Assembly: GCF_003340555.1 (NCBI RefSeq)
Contig: NZ_QPLJ01000008.1
Location: 1-64,000 of the forward strand
DNA length: 64,000 bases
Direction: 5' to 3'
DNA from: Jannaschia formosa
GTDB lineage: Bacteria; Pseudomonadota; Alphaproteobacteria; Rhodobacterales; Rhodobacteraceae
Shown here: positions 28,836 through 37,993 of the stretch, one piece after another
Layout: every line of letters starts with the position of its first letter
Position numbering within the stretch: the first letter of the stretch is position 1
Position numbers and translations under genes: made by a program
Notes under the pieces: generated by a model
Databases searched by the model: none
What the model was told of the DNA's origin: nothing
What the model saw: the letters and a program-made list of their open reading frames with translations, nothing else

Positions 28836-29784
28836 GGTCCGGCTGCTCCAGATCGGGGCCATCACCGACCGGATGCGCGAGGCGCTGGTCGAGTTCTTCG
28901 ATATCGACGTGCTGTTCGATCAGGAGGACCGGACCGGCTTTCTGACCGCGAACGGCGCGGAGTATCCCGCGATCCTGACCAACGGCCATTGGGGCGTGCC
29001 CGAGGACGTCGCCGCCGCGACGCCGAACCTGAAGGTCGTGTCGAGCTACGGCGTGGGCTACGACGCGATCGACGCCGAGGCCTTCGCCGAGCGCGGGATC
29101 CTCATCGCCCACACGCCCGGCGTGCTTTCGGACGAGGTGGCCAACACCTTCCTGATGCTCTGGCTCGCCGTCAGCCGGGAGCTGATCCCCGCCGACGACC
29201 ATGCCCGCTCCGGCCGGTGGGAGGCCGAGGGCAACTACCCGCTGACGCGCTCCGTCATGCGCCGGAAGGTCGGGATCCTGGGCCTCGGCCGGATCGGCGA
29301 GATGATCGCCGCGCGCTGCGTGGCCTTCGACGCCGAGATCCACTATCACTCCCGCACCGAGAAGAAGGTGCCCTACACCTACCATGAGACCGCCGAGTCC
29401 TGCGCCGCCGCGGTCGAGGTGCTGGTGGCGATCACACCCGGCGGGCCGGAGACGAAGCATCTCGTGAATGCCGACGTGCTGCGGGCTCTGGGCCCCGACG
29501 GGCTGTTCTTCAACCTTGCCCGCGGCTCGGTCGTGGACGAGCAGGCGCTGATCGCGGCGCTCGAGGACGGCACCATCGCGGGCGCGGGCCTCGACGTCTT
29601 CGCCGAGGAGCCGAAGATCCCGGACGCGCTGAAGCGAATGAAGAACGTCGTTCTCACGCCGCATGTCGCCTCGGCCACCGTTGAGACGCGGCAGGCGATG
29701 GGCGACCTCGTGGTCGAGAACCTCGTGCAATGGCTGAACGACGGCACCGTCGTAACCGCGGTCCCCGAATGCCGTCATCTTTGA
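28828..29784 (+). CDS. D-isomer-specific 2-hydroxyacid dehydrogenase
   Basis: This 318-residue protein has the NAD-binding GILGLGRIGEMIA motif, the catalytic Arg in LARGSVVDEQAL, Glu in FAEEPKIP and His in LTPHVASATVET. It resembles glyoxylate/hydroxypyruvate reductases. In this operon it could reduce glyoxylate, hydroxypyruvate or a lactaldehyde-derived product, or be used in the reverse direction. The start overlaps the FAH-family gene by eight bases. Confidence 0.9.
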   Translation: MAKVRLLQIGAITDRMREALVEFFDIDVLFDQEDRTGFLTANGAEYPAILTNGHWGVPEDVAAATPNLKVVSSYGVGYDAIDAEAFAERGILIAHTPGVLSDEVANTFLMLWLAVSRELIPADDHARSGRWEAEGNYPLTRSVMRRKVGILGLGRIGEMIAARCVAFDAEIHYHSRTEKKVPYTYHETAESCAAAVEVLVAITPGGPETKHLVNADVLRALGPDGLFFNLARGSVVDEQALIAALEDGTIAGAGLDVFAEEPKIPDALKRMKNVVLTPHVASATVETRQAMGDLVVENLVQWLNDGTVVTAVPECRHL

Positions 29785-29853
29785 CCGCCTGTTAAGGTTA
29801 ACGGGGCGCCCCTCCTTCGATGCTCCGGAAATATGCCGGGGGGAGCCGAAGGC

Positions 29854-29870
29854 GGGGGGCAGAGCCCCCC
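29854..29870. terminator. GC-rich hairpin between convergent genes
   Basis: GGGGGGC/GCCCCCC forms a 7-bp stem with the loop AGA. It lies between the stop of the 2-hydroxyacid dehydrogenase and the convergent end of the histone-deacetylase-like gene. A similar GGGGGCAGAGCCCCC element is, from memory, widespread in intergenic DNA of this family. No U-run follows. Confidence 0.6.
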
Positions 29871-29878
29871 TCCACCCC

Positions 29879-31024
29879 TCAGACCACGCGCCGCGCTCCG
29901 GGCATCGCCCCGATCCGCGCCGCAAGTTGGCGCACCCGGTCGAGCACCTCGCCGCGCACCGGTCCCGGGCGCGGCGGATCGGCGAGCGAGGTGAAGAGTC
30001 CCTCGCGCGGGTTCCTCCCGCGCGAGTTGCCCTCGAAGCGGAGCGCCCGCAGCACGGCCTCCGCCTCGGACGGCAGGCGGTCCGGGATCTCCTGCCCCGA
30101 GCAGATCGCCCAGTTCCCCGCCCAGAGCCGTCCGACCGTCCAGGGGTTGTAGCCGCCCCCGCCCAGCACCAGCACCCGCGGCGCCAGCGGCAGCAGTGCC
30201 CGCAGCACGGCCCAGTGGGCGCCGTTCGACAGGGCGAGCCGCGACAGCGGGTCCTCCTCCACCGCATCCGCCCCGCATTGCAGGACGATGGCGTCCGGCG
30301 CGAAGGCCTCCACGGCGGGCAGGATCACCCGGTCGCGGGCCAGCGCGAACTCGCTGTCGTTCAGGCCGCGGGGCAGGGGCAGGTTGAACACCTGGCCCAG
30401 CCCCGCATCCTGCAGCGCGCCGGTGAAGGGCCAGCGCTTCTCCTCATGGGTCGAGATCAGCAGCGTGTCCGGGTCGCGGGCGAAGGCATGCTCCACCCCG
30501 TCCATGTGGTGCGCGTCGATGTCGACATAGGCGATGCGCGTGGCCCCCGACCGCCGCAGCGACAGGATGCCCAGAACGGCGTCGTTCAGGTAGCAGAAGC
30601 CGGAGGCGCGGTCGGGCATTCCGTGATGGGTGCCGCCGCCCGGGTTGTGGATGACGCCGCCCTGCGCCAGCAGCTCCCCTGCCAGGAGAGAGGCGCCCGC
30701 GCCAGTGGCAGGGCGGCGATACATCTCGGGGAACACCGGGTTGGAGCCGGTGCCGAGCCCGTGGCGGTCGCGGGTCAGATCGTCCACCGTGCCCGTCTCC
30801 TCTGCCTGCTGCAGGGCGGCCACGTAGTCCGGCGTGTGCCAGACCGTCAGCGCCGCGGGCTTGGCCCGGGGCGAGACGCGGAACCGCTCCGGCGGCATCC
30901 AGCCCAGCGCCCGGCACAGGTCCATGACCGTCGAGACCCGCGGGACGCGCAGCGGATGCCAGCGCCCGTAGGAGGAGCCGCGATAGATCTCGGACCCGAG
31001 GAAGAGCGGCCCCGCCAGGCTCAC
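29879..31024 (-). CDS. Histone-deacetylase-family (class II-like) metal hydrolase
   Basis: The 381-residue zinc hydrolase has the signature HNPGGGTHHG, DIDAHHMDGVEHAF, LQCGADAVEEDP and LGGGGYNPWT, so zinc ligands (Asp, His, Asp) and the catalytic Tyr appear intact. Bacterial relatives include acetoin-utilisation-type AcuC and polyamine deacetylases. Substrate is unknown. The GTG start at 31024 overlaps the glutathione peroxidase stop (GTGA), so both are made from one mRNA. Confidence 0.88.
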   Translation of the reverse strand: MSLAGPLFLGSEIYRGSSYGRWHPLRVPRVSTVMDLCRALGWMPPERFRVSPRAKPAALTVWHTPDYVAALQQAEETGTVDDLTRDRHGLGTGSNPVFPEMYRRPATGAGASLLAGELLAQGGVIHNPGGGTHHGMPDRASGFCYLNDAVLGILSLRRSGATRIAYVDIDAHHMDGVEHAFARDPDTLLISTHEEKRWPFTGALQDAGLGQVFNLPLPRGLNDSEFALARDRVILPAVEAFAPDAIVLQCGADAVEEDPLSRLALSNGAHWAVLRALLPLAPRVLVLGGGGYNPWTVGRLWAGNWAICSGQEIPDRLPSEAEAVLRALRFEGNSRGRNPREGLFTSLADPPRPGPVRGEVLDRVRQLAARIGAMPGARRVV

Positions 31025-31530
31025 TCCGGCAGCACGGCCTCGATGGCGCGGCGCATCTTCGGATCGGTGGGACGCGTCCCCGCGCCCTCGAACGCGACCA
31101 GCGCGCCTCGGGTGTCGAGAAGGGCCTTGTTGAAGTTCCAGCGCGGCACCGCGCCCTGCTCGGCCAGCCAGCGATAGAACGGGTGGGCATCCGAGCCGCG
31201 CAGATCGGTGATCGTCGTCAGCGGCAGGGTCAGGCCGTAATTCACTTCGCAGAACTCGGCTACGTCGGCCTCGCTGCCAAGCTCCTGCCGGAACTCGTCC
31301 GAGGGGACGCCGATCACGGTCAGGCCGCGCGGCCCGTATTCCTCGTGCAGGGTCTGGAGGTCGGCATACTGGTCCGTGAAGCCGCAGAGCGAGGCGGTAT
31401 TCACGACCAGCACCGCGCGGCCCCGCATCTCGTCGAGGTCGAGCGTCCCGCCCTCCAGCGCCTCGAACTCGAAGGCCTGGACGGGCAGGGCGAACAGGAG
31501 CGGGGCGATCCATCTGATCATCAGCCGCAA
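31021..31530 (-). CDS. Glutathione peroxidase family protein with signal peptide
   Basis: This 169-residue thiol peroxidase has catalytic Cys in VVNTASLCGFTDQY, a changed second motif (VPSDEF where the usual sequence is FPSNQF, so Gln is replaced by Glu) and WNFNKALLD with the usual Trp. An N-terminal stretch MIRWIAPLLFALPVQA looks like a signal peptide, indicating periplasmic location, unusual for GPx in this family. Starts at 31530 and 31521 are both possible. It is translationally coupled to the deacetylase-like gene. Confidence 0.87.
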   Translation of the reverse strand: MRLMIRWIAPLLFALPVQAFEFEALEGGTLDLDEMRGRAVLVVNTASLCGFTDQYADLQTLHEEYGPRGLTVIGVPSDEFRQELGSEADVAEFCEVNYGLTLPLTTITDLRGSDAHPFYRWLAEQGAVPRWNFNKALLDTRGALVAFEGAGTRPTDPKMRRAIEAVLPE

Positions 31531-31611
31531 CTAGGCGTCGCCCGCCGCGGTTCAAGCGGATTGCACCCGTCCGCCGAGAGCCTAGATTAGCAAGATCGAA
31601 AGGAGCCCGGG

Positions 31612-32004
31612 ATGATCCGCTACGCGCTGCGCTGCAAGGAAGGCCACGACTTCGAGAGCTGGTTCGCCTCGGCGGACGCCTATGACGCGCTGTCGGCCAA
31701 GCGCCTCGTCAGCTGCGCGGTCTGCGGCGTGGAGGACGTGTCGAAGGCGCTGATGGCGCCCAAGGTCGCGCCGCGCGCCGCACCCACCGAGATGGAGAGG
31801 AAGATCGCCGAGCTGCGCCGCAAGGTCGAGGCCGAGGCGACCTATGTCGGGCCGCGCTTCGCCGCCGAGGCCCGCGCGATCCACGAGGCGGGCGAGAGCC
31901 GGCCGATCTACGGCGAGGCCAATGCCGCCGAGGCGCGAGAGCTCATCGCCGATGGCATCCCGGTCGCACCGCTGCCCTTCCTGCCGAAAGCCCGGACCAA
32001 CTGA
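31612..32004 (+). CDS. DUF1178 family protein
   Basis: This 130-residue protein has conserved Cys8, Cys35 and Cys38 in a likely zinc-binding module (LRCKEGHDFESWF, VSCAVCGVEDV), followed by MAPKVAPRAAPTE and a C-terminal helix, matching DUF1178, which is common in alphaproteobacteria. Function unknown. An AGGAG lies just before the ATG. The stop overlaps the ATG of the following SDR gene. Confidence 0.9.
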   Translation: MIRYALRCKEGHDFESWFASADAYDALSAKRLVSCAVCGVEDVSKALMAPKVAPRAAPTEMERKIAELRRKVEAEATYVGPRFAAEARAIHEAGESRPIYGEANAAEARELIADGIPVAPLPFLPKARTN

Positions 32005-32627
32005 TGCGGGCGCTCGTGACCGGCGCCTCGCGCGGGATCGGCGCGGCGCTTCTGGCCGAGGGACGCGCGCGAGGGCACGAGGTCGTCGGCACGACCCGCG
32101 AGGGCGAGAACGCGCTCGACGTGACCGATCCGGAGGCGCAGGCGCGCCTGGCCCAGACGACCGGCCCGCTCGACCTTCTGGTCTGCAACGCGGGCGTTTT
32201 CGTCGACCGCGGCTGCGACATCCGCTCGGTCACGGCGGCGCAGTTGACGGAGAGCTTCGCGACCAACGTCACGGGCGTGGCTTTGACGGTCCAGGCGCAG
32301 CTTCCGAACCTCTCGCGGGGCGGGCGGATCGCGGTGATCTCGTCGCAGATGGGCTCCTCGCAGAAGGTGAACGGCGGGGCGCTGGCCTATCGCGCCTCCA
32401 AGGCGGCGGCCGTGAACCTGGCACTGAACCTCGCCGCCGGGCTGCGGGCCGAGGGCATCGCGGTGGGCGTCTACCATCCCGGCTGGGTCCGCACCGACAT
32501 GGGCGGCGGGGCTGCCGCGATCTCGCCCGGGGAATCGGCGCGCGGCCTCTGGGACCGGTTCGAGGCCCTGACGCTCGGGTCGACCGGGGAGTCCGCAACT
32601 TGGGATGGCCGCGCCCATGCGGTGTAG
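32004..32627 (+). CDS. Short-chain dehydrogenase (C-factor-like SDR)
   Basis: This 207-residue SDR has VTGASRGIGAALLAEG, NAGVFVDRG, the active-site Ser in VISSQMGSSQ and YRASKAAAVNLALN. The length and LTVQAQLP region resemble CsgA/C-factor-type members. Natural substrate is unknown. ATG 32004 overlaps the DUF1178 stop, and the last bases overlap the modA start. Confidence 0.87.
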   Translation: MRALVTGASRGIGAALLAEGRARGHEVVGTTREGENALDVTDPEAQARLAQTTGPLDLLVCNAGVFVDRGCDIRSVTAAQLTESFATNVTGVALTVQAQLPNLSRGGRIAVISSQMGSSQKVNGGALAYRASKAAAVNLALNLAAGLRAEGIAVGVYHPGWVRTDMGGGAAAISPGESARGLWDRFEALTLGSTGESATWDGRAHAV

Positions 32628-33363
32628 CGTCACCCGCCGCGCGCTGCTGGGGGCGGGTCTGGCCCTCGCCCTGACCGGGCCGCTTCGGGCGCAATCGCCG
32701 CTCACGGTGCTGGCGGCGGCGTCCCTGAAGCCCGCCCTCGACGAGATCGCGTCCGTCTGGCCGGAGCCGGTTGCAATTTCCTACGGCGGCAGCGGCACGG
32801 TCGCGCGGCAGGCCGCCGCCGGCGCTCCGGCGGACGTGATCCTGCTTGCGGCGGTCGATTGGATGGACTGGCTGGCGGGGCAGGGCGTGTTGCAGGGCGA
32901 ACCGACGGTCATCGCCAGCAACCGGCTGATCCTGGCCGGACCGCCGGATGCCGCGCCGCTCGACCTGACGCTGGAGGCGATCGAGGCGCGGCTCGAAGGC
33001 GGGCGCTTCGCGATGGGCGACCCCGTCTCGGTCCCCGCAGGGCGCTACGGGCAGCAGGCGCTGGAGACGCTGGGCTTCTGGACCAGCCTTCAGTCCCGCG
33101 CCATCCTGGCCGAGAACGTGCGCGCCGCGCTCGCCTTTGTCGCGCGCGGCGACGTGGCGCTGGGCTTGGTCTACGCTTCCGACGCCGTCGGGTCCGGCGT
33201 GGCCGAGGTCGCGCGCATCCCGCAGACGGCCCATCAGCCGATCGTCTATCCCGGAGCCGTCCTGCGCGGCGCGCGTCCGGGGGCGGAGGCGTTCCTGCGA
33301 TCCGTGGCCGAGGCCGAGGCGGTCTTCGCCCGGCATGGATTCGCCCCCCGGCCCGCCGGGTGA
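32605..33363 (+). CDS. modA: Molybdate ABC transporter substrate-binding protein
   Basis: ModA captures molybdate or tungstate in the periplasm. The product is 252 residues (MAAPMRCSVTRRALLGAGLALALTG); the SVTRRALLG and the hydrophobic stretch give a Tat-like signal. The mature protein opens LTVLAAASLKPALDE, with Ser and Ala in typical oxyanion positions, and has SYGGSGTVARQAAAGAPADV. A start at ATG 32617 is also possible. The start lies inside the SDR gene by 23 bases, and the stop overlaps the GTG of modB. Confidence 0.9.
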   Translation: MAAPMRCSVTRRALLGAGLALALTGPLRAQSPLTVLAAASLKPALDEIASVWPEPVAISYGGSGTVARQAAAGAPADVILLAAVDWMDWLAGQGVLQGEPTVIASNRLILAGPPDAAPLDLTLEAIEARLEGGRFAMGDPVSVPAGRYGQQALETLGFWTSLQSRAILAENVRAALAFVARGDVALGLVYASDAVGSGVAEVARIPQTAHQPIVYPGAVLRGARPGAEAFLRSVAEAEAVFARHGFAPRPAG

Positions 33364-34052
33364 TCGACCTTCCGCCCGAGGCCTGGGAGGCGCTCACGCT
33401 GTCGCTGCGCGTCTCGCTGGTGGCGACGCTGGCGGCGATGCCGCCGGCGCTCTGGGTCGCGCATCTGCTGGCGCGGGGGCGGTTCCGGGGGCGCTGGCTG
33501 CTCGACGCGCTGGTGCACCTGCCGCTCGTCCTGCCGCCGGTGGTGACGGGCTTCGCGCTTCTGCTGCTGTTCTCGCGCGCCGGCCCCCTCGGCGCCGTGC
33601 TGGAGCCGCTGGGCCTCGGCCTCGCCTTCCGCTGGACGGGGGCGGCGCTGGCCGCCGGGATCATGGCCTTCCCGCTGATCGTCCGCGCGATCCGCCTTGC
33701 CATCGAGGCCGTCGACCCGAAGCTGGAGGAAGCCGCCTCGACGCTCGGCTCCTCTCCATTCCGGGTCTGGCGCACGGTGACCCTGCCGCTGATCGCGCCC
33801 GGCCTGCTGGCGGGCGCGACGCTGGGCTTCGCCAAGGCCTTCGGCGAGTTCGGCGCGACGATCACCTTCGTCGCCTCGATCCCCGGCGAGACGCGCACGC
33901 TGCCTGCGGCGATCTACGCCTTCCTGCAGGTGCCCGGGGCGGAGCCGGCGCTGGCGGGGCTGGTCGGCATCGCGGTGACGGTGGCGGTGGGCGCGGTGCT
34001 GGTCTCCAACTGGCTTGCGCCGCGCGTCGCTGCGCGCATCGCCGGCCGCTGA
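33360..34052 (+). CDS. modB: Molybdate ABC transporter permease
   Basis: This 230-residue inner-membrane permease has about five hydrophobic segments and the EAA loop GSSPFRVWRTVTLPLIAPGLLAGA that docks onto ModC. The sequence VLPPVVTGFALLLLF is typical of ModB. A GTG at 33360 overlapping the modA stop gives a family-like N-terminus (IDLPPEAWEALTLSLRVS); the frame is open further upstream but overlaps modA. Its stop overlaps the modC ATG. Confidence 0.92.
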   Translation: MIDLPPEAWEALTLSLRVSLVATLAAMPPALWVAHLLARGRFRGRWLLDALVHLPLVLPPVVTGFALLLLFSRAGPLGAVLEPLGLGLAFRWTGAALAAGIMAFPLIVRAIRLAIEAVDPKLEEAASTLGSSPFRVWRTVTLPLIAPGLLAGATLGFAKAFGEFGATITFVASIPGETRTLPAAIYAFLQVPGAEPALAGLVGIAVTVAVGAVLVSNWLAPRVAARIAGR

Positions 34053-35104
34053 TGCTGGAGCTCGCGATCACCCGGCGGGTGGGGGGCTTCACCCTCGACG
34101 TGGCGCTGGAGGCGGCGTCCGGCGTGACCGCGATCTTCGGCCCCTCCGGCGCCGGAAAGACGACGCTGGCCCGCTGCGTCGCCGGGCTGGAGCGGCCCGA
34201 TGCGGGACAGATCGTCTTAGACGGCACCGTGCTGACCGGTCCGGGGCGCGCCGTGCCGCCGCATCGGCGCGGCATCGGCTACGTCTTTCAGGAGCCGCGG
34301 CTCTTCCCCCATCTCGACGTGCGCGCCAACCTTCTCTACGGCGCGCCGAAGGGCACCGATCCCGGCGCGGTAGCCCGGATGCTCGACATCGCGCCGCTTC
34401 TGGCGCGGCGTCCGGCGGGCCTGTCGGGGGGCGAGGCCGCGCGCGTCGCGCTGGGCCGGGCGCTGCTGCGGGCCCCGAAGCTGCTGATCCTCGACGAGCC
34501 GCTGGCCGCGCTCGACCGCCGCCGCCGGGCGGCGATCCTGCCCTATCTGGAGCGGTTGCGGGACACGGGAACCCCGATCCTCTACATCTCGCACGCCATC
34601 GAGGAGGTCGCGCGCCTCGCGACGACGCTGGTCCTGCTGCGCGACGGCAAGGTGGTCGCGCAAGGCCCGGTCGGCGATCTGCTCTCGGACCCGGAGGTCG
34701 CGGCGCTGCTCGGGCCCGACCAGGCGGGCGCGCTGATCGAGGGGGTCGTGGCCGGTTCGGAGGCGGGGCTCCTGCGGCTCGACACCGCCCTCGGCCGCCT
34801 CGAGGTCGCAGGGGTCGAGGCGCCGCCCGGCGGCAAGGTGCGGGTCCGCATCCGCGCCGAGGACGTGATCGTCGCGACGCGGCGGCCCGAGGGGCTGTCG
34901 GCGCGCAACGTCCTTCCCTGCCGGATCGCCGCGCTGCGCGGCGGGCAGGGGCCGGGCGTGATGCTGCGGCTCGATGCGGGCGAAGGGCGGCTGCTGGCCC
35001 GGCTGACCCGCCGGTCCGTCGAGGAGATGGGGCTGGCCGAGGGGCAGGATGTCTGGGCGGTGCTCAAGACCAGCGGCGTGTCCCGGATGGACGTCGGACG
35101 CTGA
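34052..35104 (+). CDS. modC: Molybdate ABC transporter ATP-binding protein
   Basis: ModC hydrolyses ATP to drive molybdate uptake. The 350-residue protein contains Walker A GPSGAGKTT, the Q-loop FQEPRLFPHL, the signature LSGGEAARVALGRAL, Walker B LLILDEPLAALD, the H-loop ISHAIEE and a C-terminal TOBE-like domain (ARNVLPCRIAAL then RLLARLTRRSVEEMGL) that senses molybdate. No modE regulator is present in the window. Confidence 0.93.
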   Translation: MLELAITRRVGGFTLDVALEAASGVTAIFGPSGAGKTTLARCVAGLERPDAGQIVLDGTVLTGPGRAVPPHRRGIGYVFQEPRLFPHLDVRANLLYGAPKGTDPGAVARMLDIAPLLARRPAGLSGGEAARVALGRALLRAPKLLILDEPLAALDRRRRAAILPYLERLRDTGTPILYISHAIEEVARLATTLVLLRDGKVVAQGPVGDLLSDPEVAALLGPDQAGALIEGVVAGSEAGLLRLDTALGRLEVAGVEAPPGGKVRVRIRAEDVIVATRRPEGLSARNVLPCRIAALRGGQGPGVMLRLDAGEGRLLARLTRRSVEEMGLAEGQDVWAVLKTSGVSRMDVGR

Positions 35105-35146
35105 GGCCGGGATCCGCCCCCGGTCGACCGCAGGCCGCCCTTCGCC

Positions 35147-35674
35147 TCAGACGCCCAGCTTCACGACGCCCAGCGCGTTCAGCAGGCGACGTTCCAGCCC
35201 GCGCCGCTCCTCCGGGGTGAGGAAGGCGCCGATCTCGACCGGGCGCGAGCCGCCGAGCAGCGTCAGGTAGTCCTCGACCGTCCCGACCCGGTCGTGCCGC
35301 TCGACCCTCAGCCAGAGCGTGTTCGCCTCCCAGTCGCGGGTGGAGCCGTCGGGGTCCCGGCGCGTCAGGCGGGCGCACTGCGCCGAAAGCTCGAACCGCT
35401 CCAGGATGTCGCGGTCCCGCCAGGATCGCTTGAGCCCGTACCAGAGCGCGCCGAGCACGAGCATCATGAAGGGCAGCACGCCCCACAGCACGGCGGTCCC
35501 GATCAGCCCGATCAGCGGCACCATCAGCATCGCGAAGGTGGCGCCGATCATCACGACGAAGCCCTGCGGCGTCAGCGACTGGTGCGGCCAGAGCTCGATG
35601 GCCAGCAGTGGAGACTCAGAGGCCCCGGGCGATGCCGGGGCCTCCGTCAGATCGGTGATGACCCGGATCGGCAT
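35147..35674 (-). CDS. DUF2244 membrane protein
   Basis: This 175-residue protein has two adjacent hydrophobic segments in the middle (TPQGFVVMIGATFAML and LPFMMLVLGALWYGLK) flanked by soluble parts, matching DUF2244, which is regularly found next to ctaD in alphaproteobacteria and suspected of involvement in oxidase assembly. Its ATG overlaps the ctaD stop (TGATG), so it is cotranslated. No catalytic residue is visible. Confidence 0.87.
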   Translation of the reverse strand: MPIRVITDLTEAPASPGASESPLLAIELWPHQSLTPQGFVVMIGATFAMLMVPLIGLIGTAVLWGVLPFMMLVLGALWYGLKRSWRDRDILERFELSAQCARLTRRDPDGSTRDWEANTLWLRVERHDRVGTVEDYLTLLGGSRPVEIGAFLTPEERRGLERRLLNALGVVKLGV

Positions 35675-37347
35675 CAGTGATGCGCGTGCCGGTCCCAGAC
35701 CTCGCGCGTCGGCAGCTGCTCGAACGTGTGCTCCGGCGGCGGGTTGGGCAGGGTCCATTCCAGCGTGTCCGCGTGCTCGCCCCAGTAGGCCTGATCGGTG
35801 ACGCGCTTGCCCGCGAAGATCGTGTAGAAGACGATCCCGATGAAGAACAGGAACGAGGCGAAGGACAGGAACGCGCCCCAGCTCGACACGGCGTTCCAGA
35901 ACGCGAAGGCGTCGGGATAGTCGATGTAGCGGCGGGGCATGCCCTGGCGGCCCAGGAAGTGCTGCGGGAAGAAGGTCAGGTTGGCGCCGATGAAGAAGGC
36001 CCAGAAGTGCAGCTTGCCCGCCCATTCCGGGTACTGCCGGCCCGACATCTTGCCGATCCAGTAGTAGATGCCGGCGAAGATGCCGAACACGGCGCCGAGG
36101 CTCATCACGTAGTGGAAATGCGCCACGACGTAGTAGGTGTCGTGATAGACCCGGTCGATGCCGGCCTGGCTCAGGACGATCCCGGTCACGCCGCCCACGG
36201 TGAAGAGGAAGATGAACCCGATCGCGAACAGCATCGGCGTCCTGAAGGTGAGCGAGCCGCCCCACATCGTCGCGATCCACGAGAAGATCTTCACGCCCGT
36301 GGGCACCGCGATGATCATGGTCGCCACCATGAAGTAGGCCTGCTGCGTCAGCGACATGCCCACCGTGTACATGTGGTGCGCCCAGACGACGAAGCCCAGC
36401 GCGCCGATCGCCACCATGGCGTAGACCATCGGCAGGTAGCCGAAGATCGGCTTCTTCGAGAAGGTCGCCACGACGTGGCTGATGATGCCGAAGGCCGGCA
36501 GGATGACGATGTAGACCTCCGGGTGGCCGAAGAACCACAGGATGTGCTGGTAGAGCACCGGGTCGCCGCCGCCCGCCGGGTCGAAGAAGGTCGTCCCGAA
36601 GTTGCGGTCCGTCAGCAGCATGGTGATCGCGCCGGCCAGCACCGGCAGGGCCAGCAGGATCAGCCAGGCGGTCACGAAGATCGACCAGGCGAAGAGCGGC
36701 ACCTTGTGCAGCGTCATGCCCGGAGCGCGCATGTTGAGGAAGGTCGTGATGATGTTGATCGCGCCCAGGATCGAGGACGCGCCCGACACGTGGACCGCGA
36801 AGATCGCGATATCGGTCGAAAAGCCCGCCTCGGTCGTCGAGAGCGGCGGGTAGAGCACCCAGCCGATGCCCGATCCCATCTGGCCGTTGCCGCCGGGCAG
36901 GAACACCGACAGCACCGCGAGCGAGGTGCCGGCGGTGAACAGCCAGAAGCTGAGGTTGTTGAGACGCGGGAACGCCATGTCCGGCGCGCCGATATGCAGC
37001 GGCATGAAGTAGTTGCCGAAGCCACCGAACAGGGCCGGGATGACGACGAAGAACATCATCAGGATGCCGTGACCGGTGACGAGCACGTTCCAGAGATGGC
37101 CGTTGGGCGTGCATTCGCCTGCGGCGGCGGCGAGCAGGCGCGCCCCTTCGAGGCACATGTACTGCACGCCGGGGTCCATGAGCTCCAGGCGCATGTAAAC
37201 GGTGAAGCCTACCGAGATGAACCCGGCGAGGCCCGAGACCCAGAGATAGAGGATCCCGATATCCTTGTGGTTCGTGGACATGAACCACCGCGTGAAGAAG
37301 CCGGGCTTCTCGTGGTGATCGTGTCCCGAAACGGCGGCGTCTGCCAT
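35674..37347 (-). CDS. ctaD: Cytochrome c oxidase subunit I (aa3-type)
   Basis: Subunit I carries haem a and the haem a3-CuB centre that reduces oxygen. The 557-residue protein has a histidine-rich start ([10 protein letters not shown]), the [13 protein letters not shown] motif, [20 protein letters not shown] and HFHYVMSLG, so the haem and CuB His ligands appear intact, and it ends WDRHAHH. ATG 37347 is preceded by GGGAGC. The subunit II and III genes are not adjacent. Confidence 0.95.
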   Translation of the reverse strand: MADAAVSGHDHHEKPGFFTRWFMSTNHKDIGILYLWVSGLAGFISVGFTVYMRLELMDPGVQYMCLEGARLLAAAAGECTPNGHLWNVLVTGHGILMMFFVVIPALFGGFGNYFMPLHIGAPDMAFPRLNNLSFWLFTAGTSLAVLSVFLPGGNGQMGSGIGWVLYPPLSTTEAGFSTDIAIFAVHVSGASSILGAINIITTFLNMRAPGMTLHKVPLFAWSIFVTAWLILLALPVLAGAITMLLTDRNFGTTFFDPAGGGDPVLYQHILWFFGHPEVYIVILPAFGIISHVVATFSKKPIFGYLPMVYAMVAIGALGFVVWAHHMYTVGMSLTQQAYFMVATMIIAVPTGVKIFSWIATMWGGSLTFRTPMLFAIGFIFLFTVGGVTGIVLSQAGIDRVYHDTYYVVAHFHYVMSLGAVFGIFAGIYYWIGKMSGRQYPEWAGKLHFWAFFIGANLTFFPQHFLGRQGMPRRYIDYPDAFAFWNAVSSWGAFLSFASFLFFIGIVFYTIFAGKRVTDQAYWGEHADTLEWTLPNPPPEHTFEQLPTREVWDRHAHH

Positions 37348-37497
37348 CTGGTCGCTCCCGATAAGTGGTCGTTCTGCGGGCGGGACGGAATCCCGCCGTG
37401 CACGCTCGGGCGCCTGATTAGCCGCAGGCGAGGGCGGGGGCAACGCGGCAACAGGCCCCACCGGTCAGGAAAATCGTCGCAGCCTCGCGCCGCGGGG

Positions 37498-37983
37498 TCA
37501 GCCGCGCAGGGCCCGGTTCTCGGCCGGGATGCGCACCAGCCCCAGCAGCGCGGCGTTCAGCACCGAGAAGACCAGCGCCACCCAGGGCAGGCCCAGCACC
37601 AGCGGCGCCACCGCGATCTCGGCTACGACGACGGCATAGTTCGGATGCCGCAGGTAGCGGAACGGCCCTGTCGCGACCAGCGGTCCCGCGGCGACGATGA
37701 TGCGCGTCGTCCAGCGAGGGCCCAGCGTGACGAGCACCCAGAGCCGAAAGCCCTGCAGCAGCGTGAACGCGGCAAGCCAGCCGAGATGGAGCGTCTCGTC
37801 CCAGCCGAGGACCACCATCGCGCCGATCCAGGCGGTATGAAGCGCCACGATCGCCGGGTAGTGCCCCGCGCCATGCTCCACCGCGCCCGCCTCCAGCAAA
37901 CGGCGCGTGTTGCGCCGCGCCAGTGCCAGCTCTCCCAGCCGCTGGACGATCACGAAAGCGAGGAAGAGGATCGCGCCGGTCAT
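37498..37983 (-). CDS. Isoprenylcysteine-carboxyl-methyltransferase-like membrane protein
   Basis: This 161-residue protein has four to five hydrophobic segments and the family motif TGPFRYLRHPNYAVVVAEI near the end. It follows the type III polyketide synthase gene with ten bases between. In comparable pairs (for example BpsA/BpsB in Bacillus and SrsA/SrsB in Streptomyces), the ICMT-like enzyme methylates the alkylpyrone or alkylquinone made by the synthase. The same role is inferred here. Confidence 0.85.
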   Translation of the reverse strand: MTGAILFLAFVIVQRLGELALARRNTRRLLEAGAVEHGAGHYPAIVALHTAWIGAMVVLGWDETLHLGWLAAFTLLQGFRLWVLVTLGPRWTTRIIVAAGPLVATGPFRYLRHPNYAVVVAEIAVAPLVLGLPWVALVFSVLNAALLGLVRIPAENRALRG

Positions 37984-37993
37984 GTCGCCCCCC

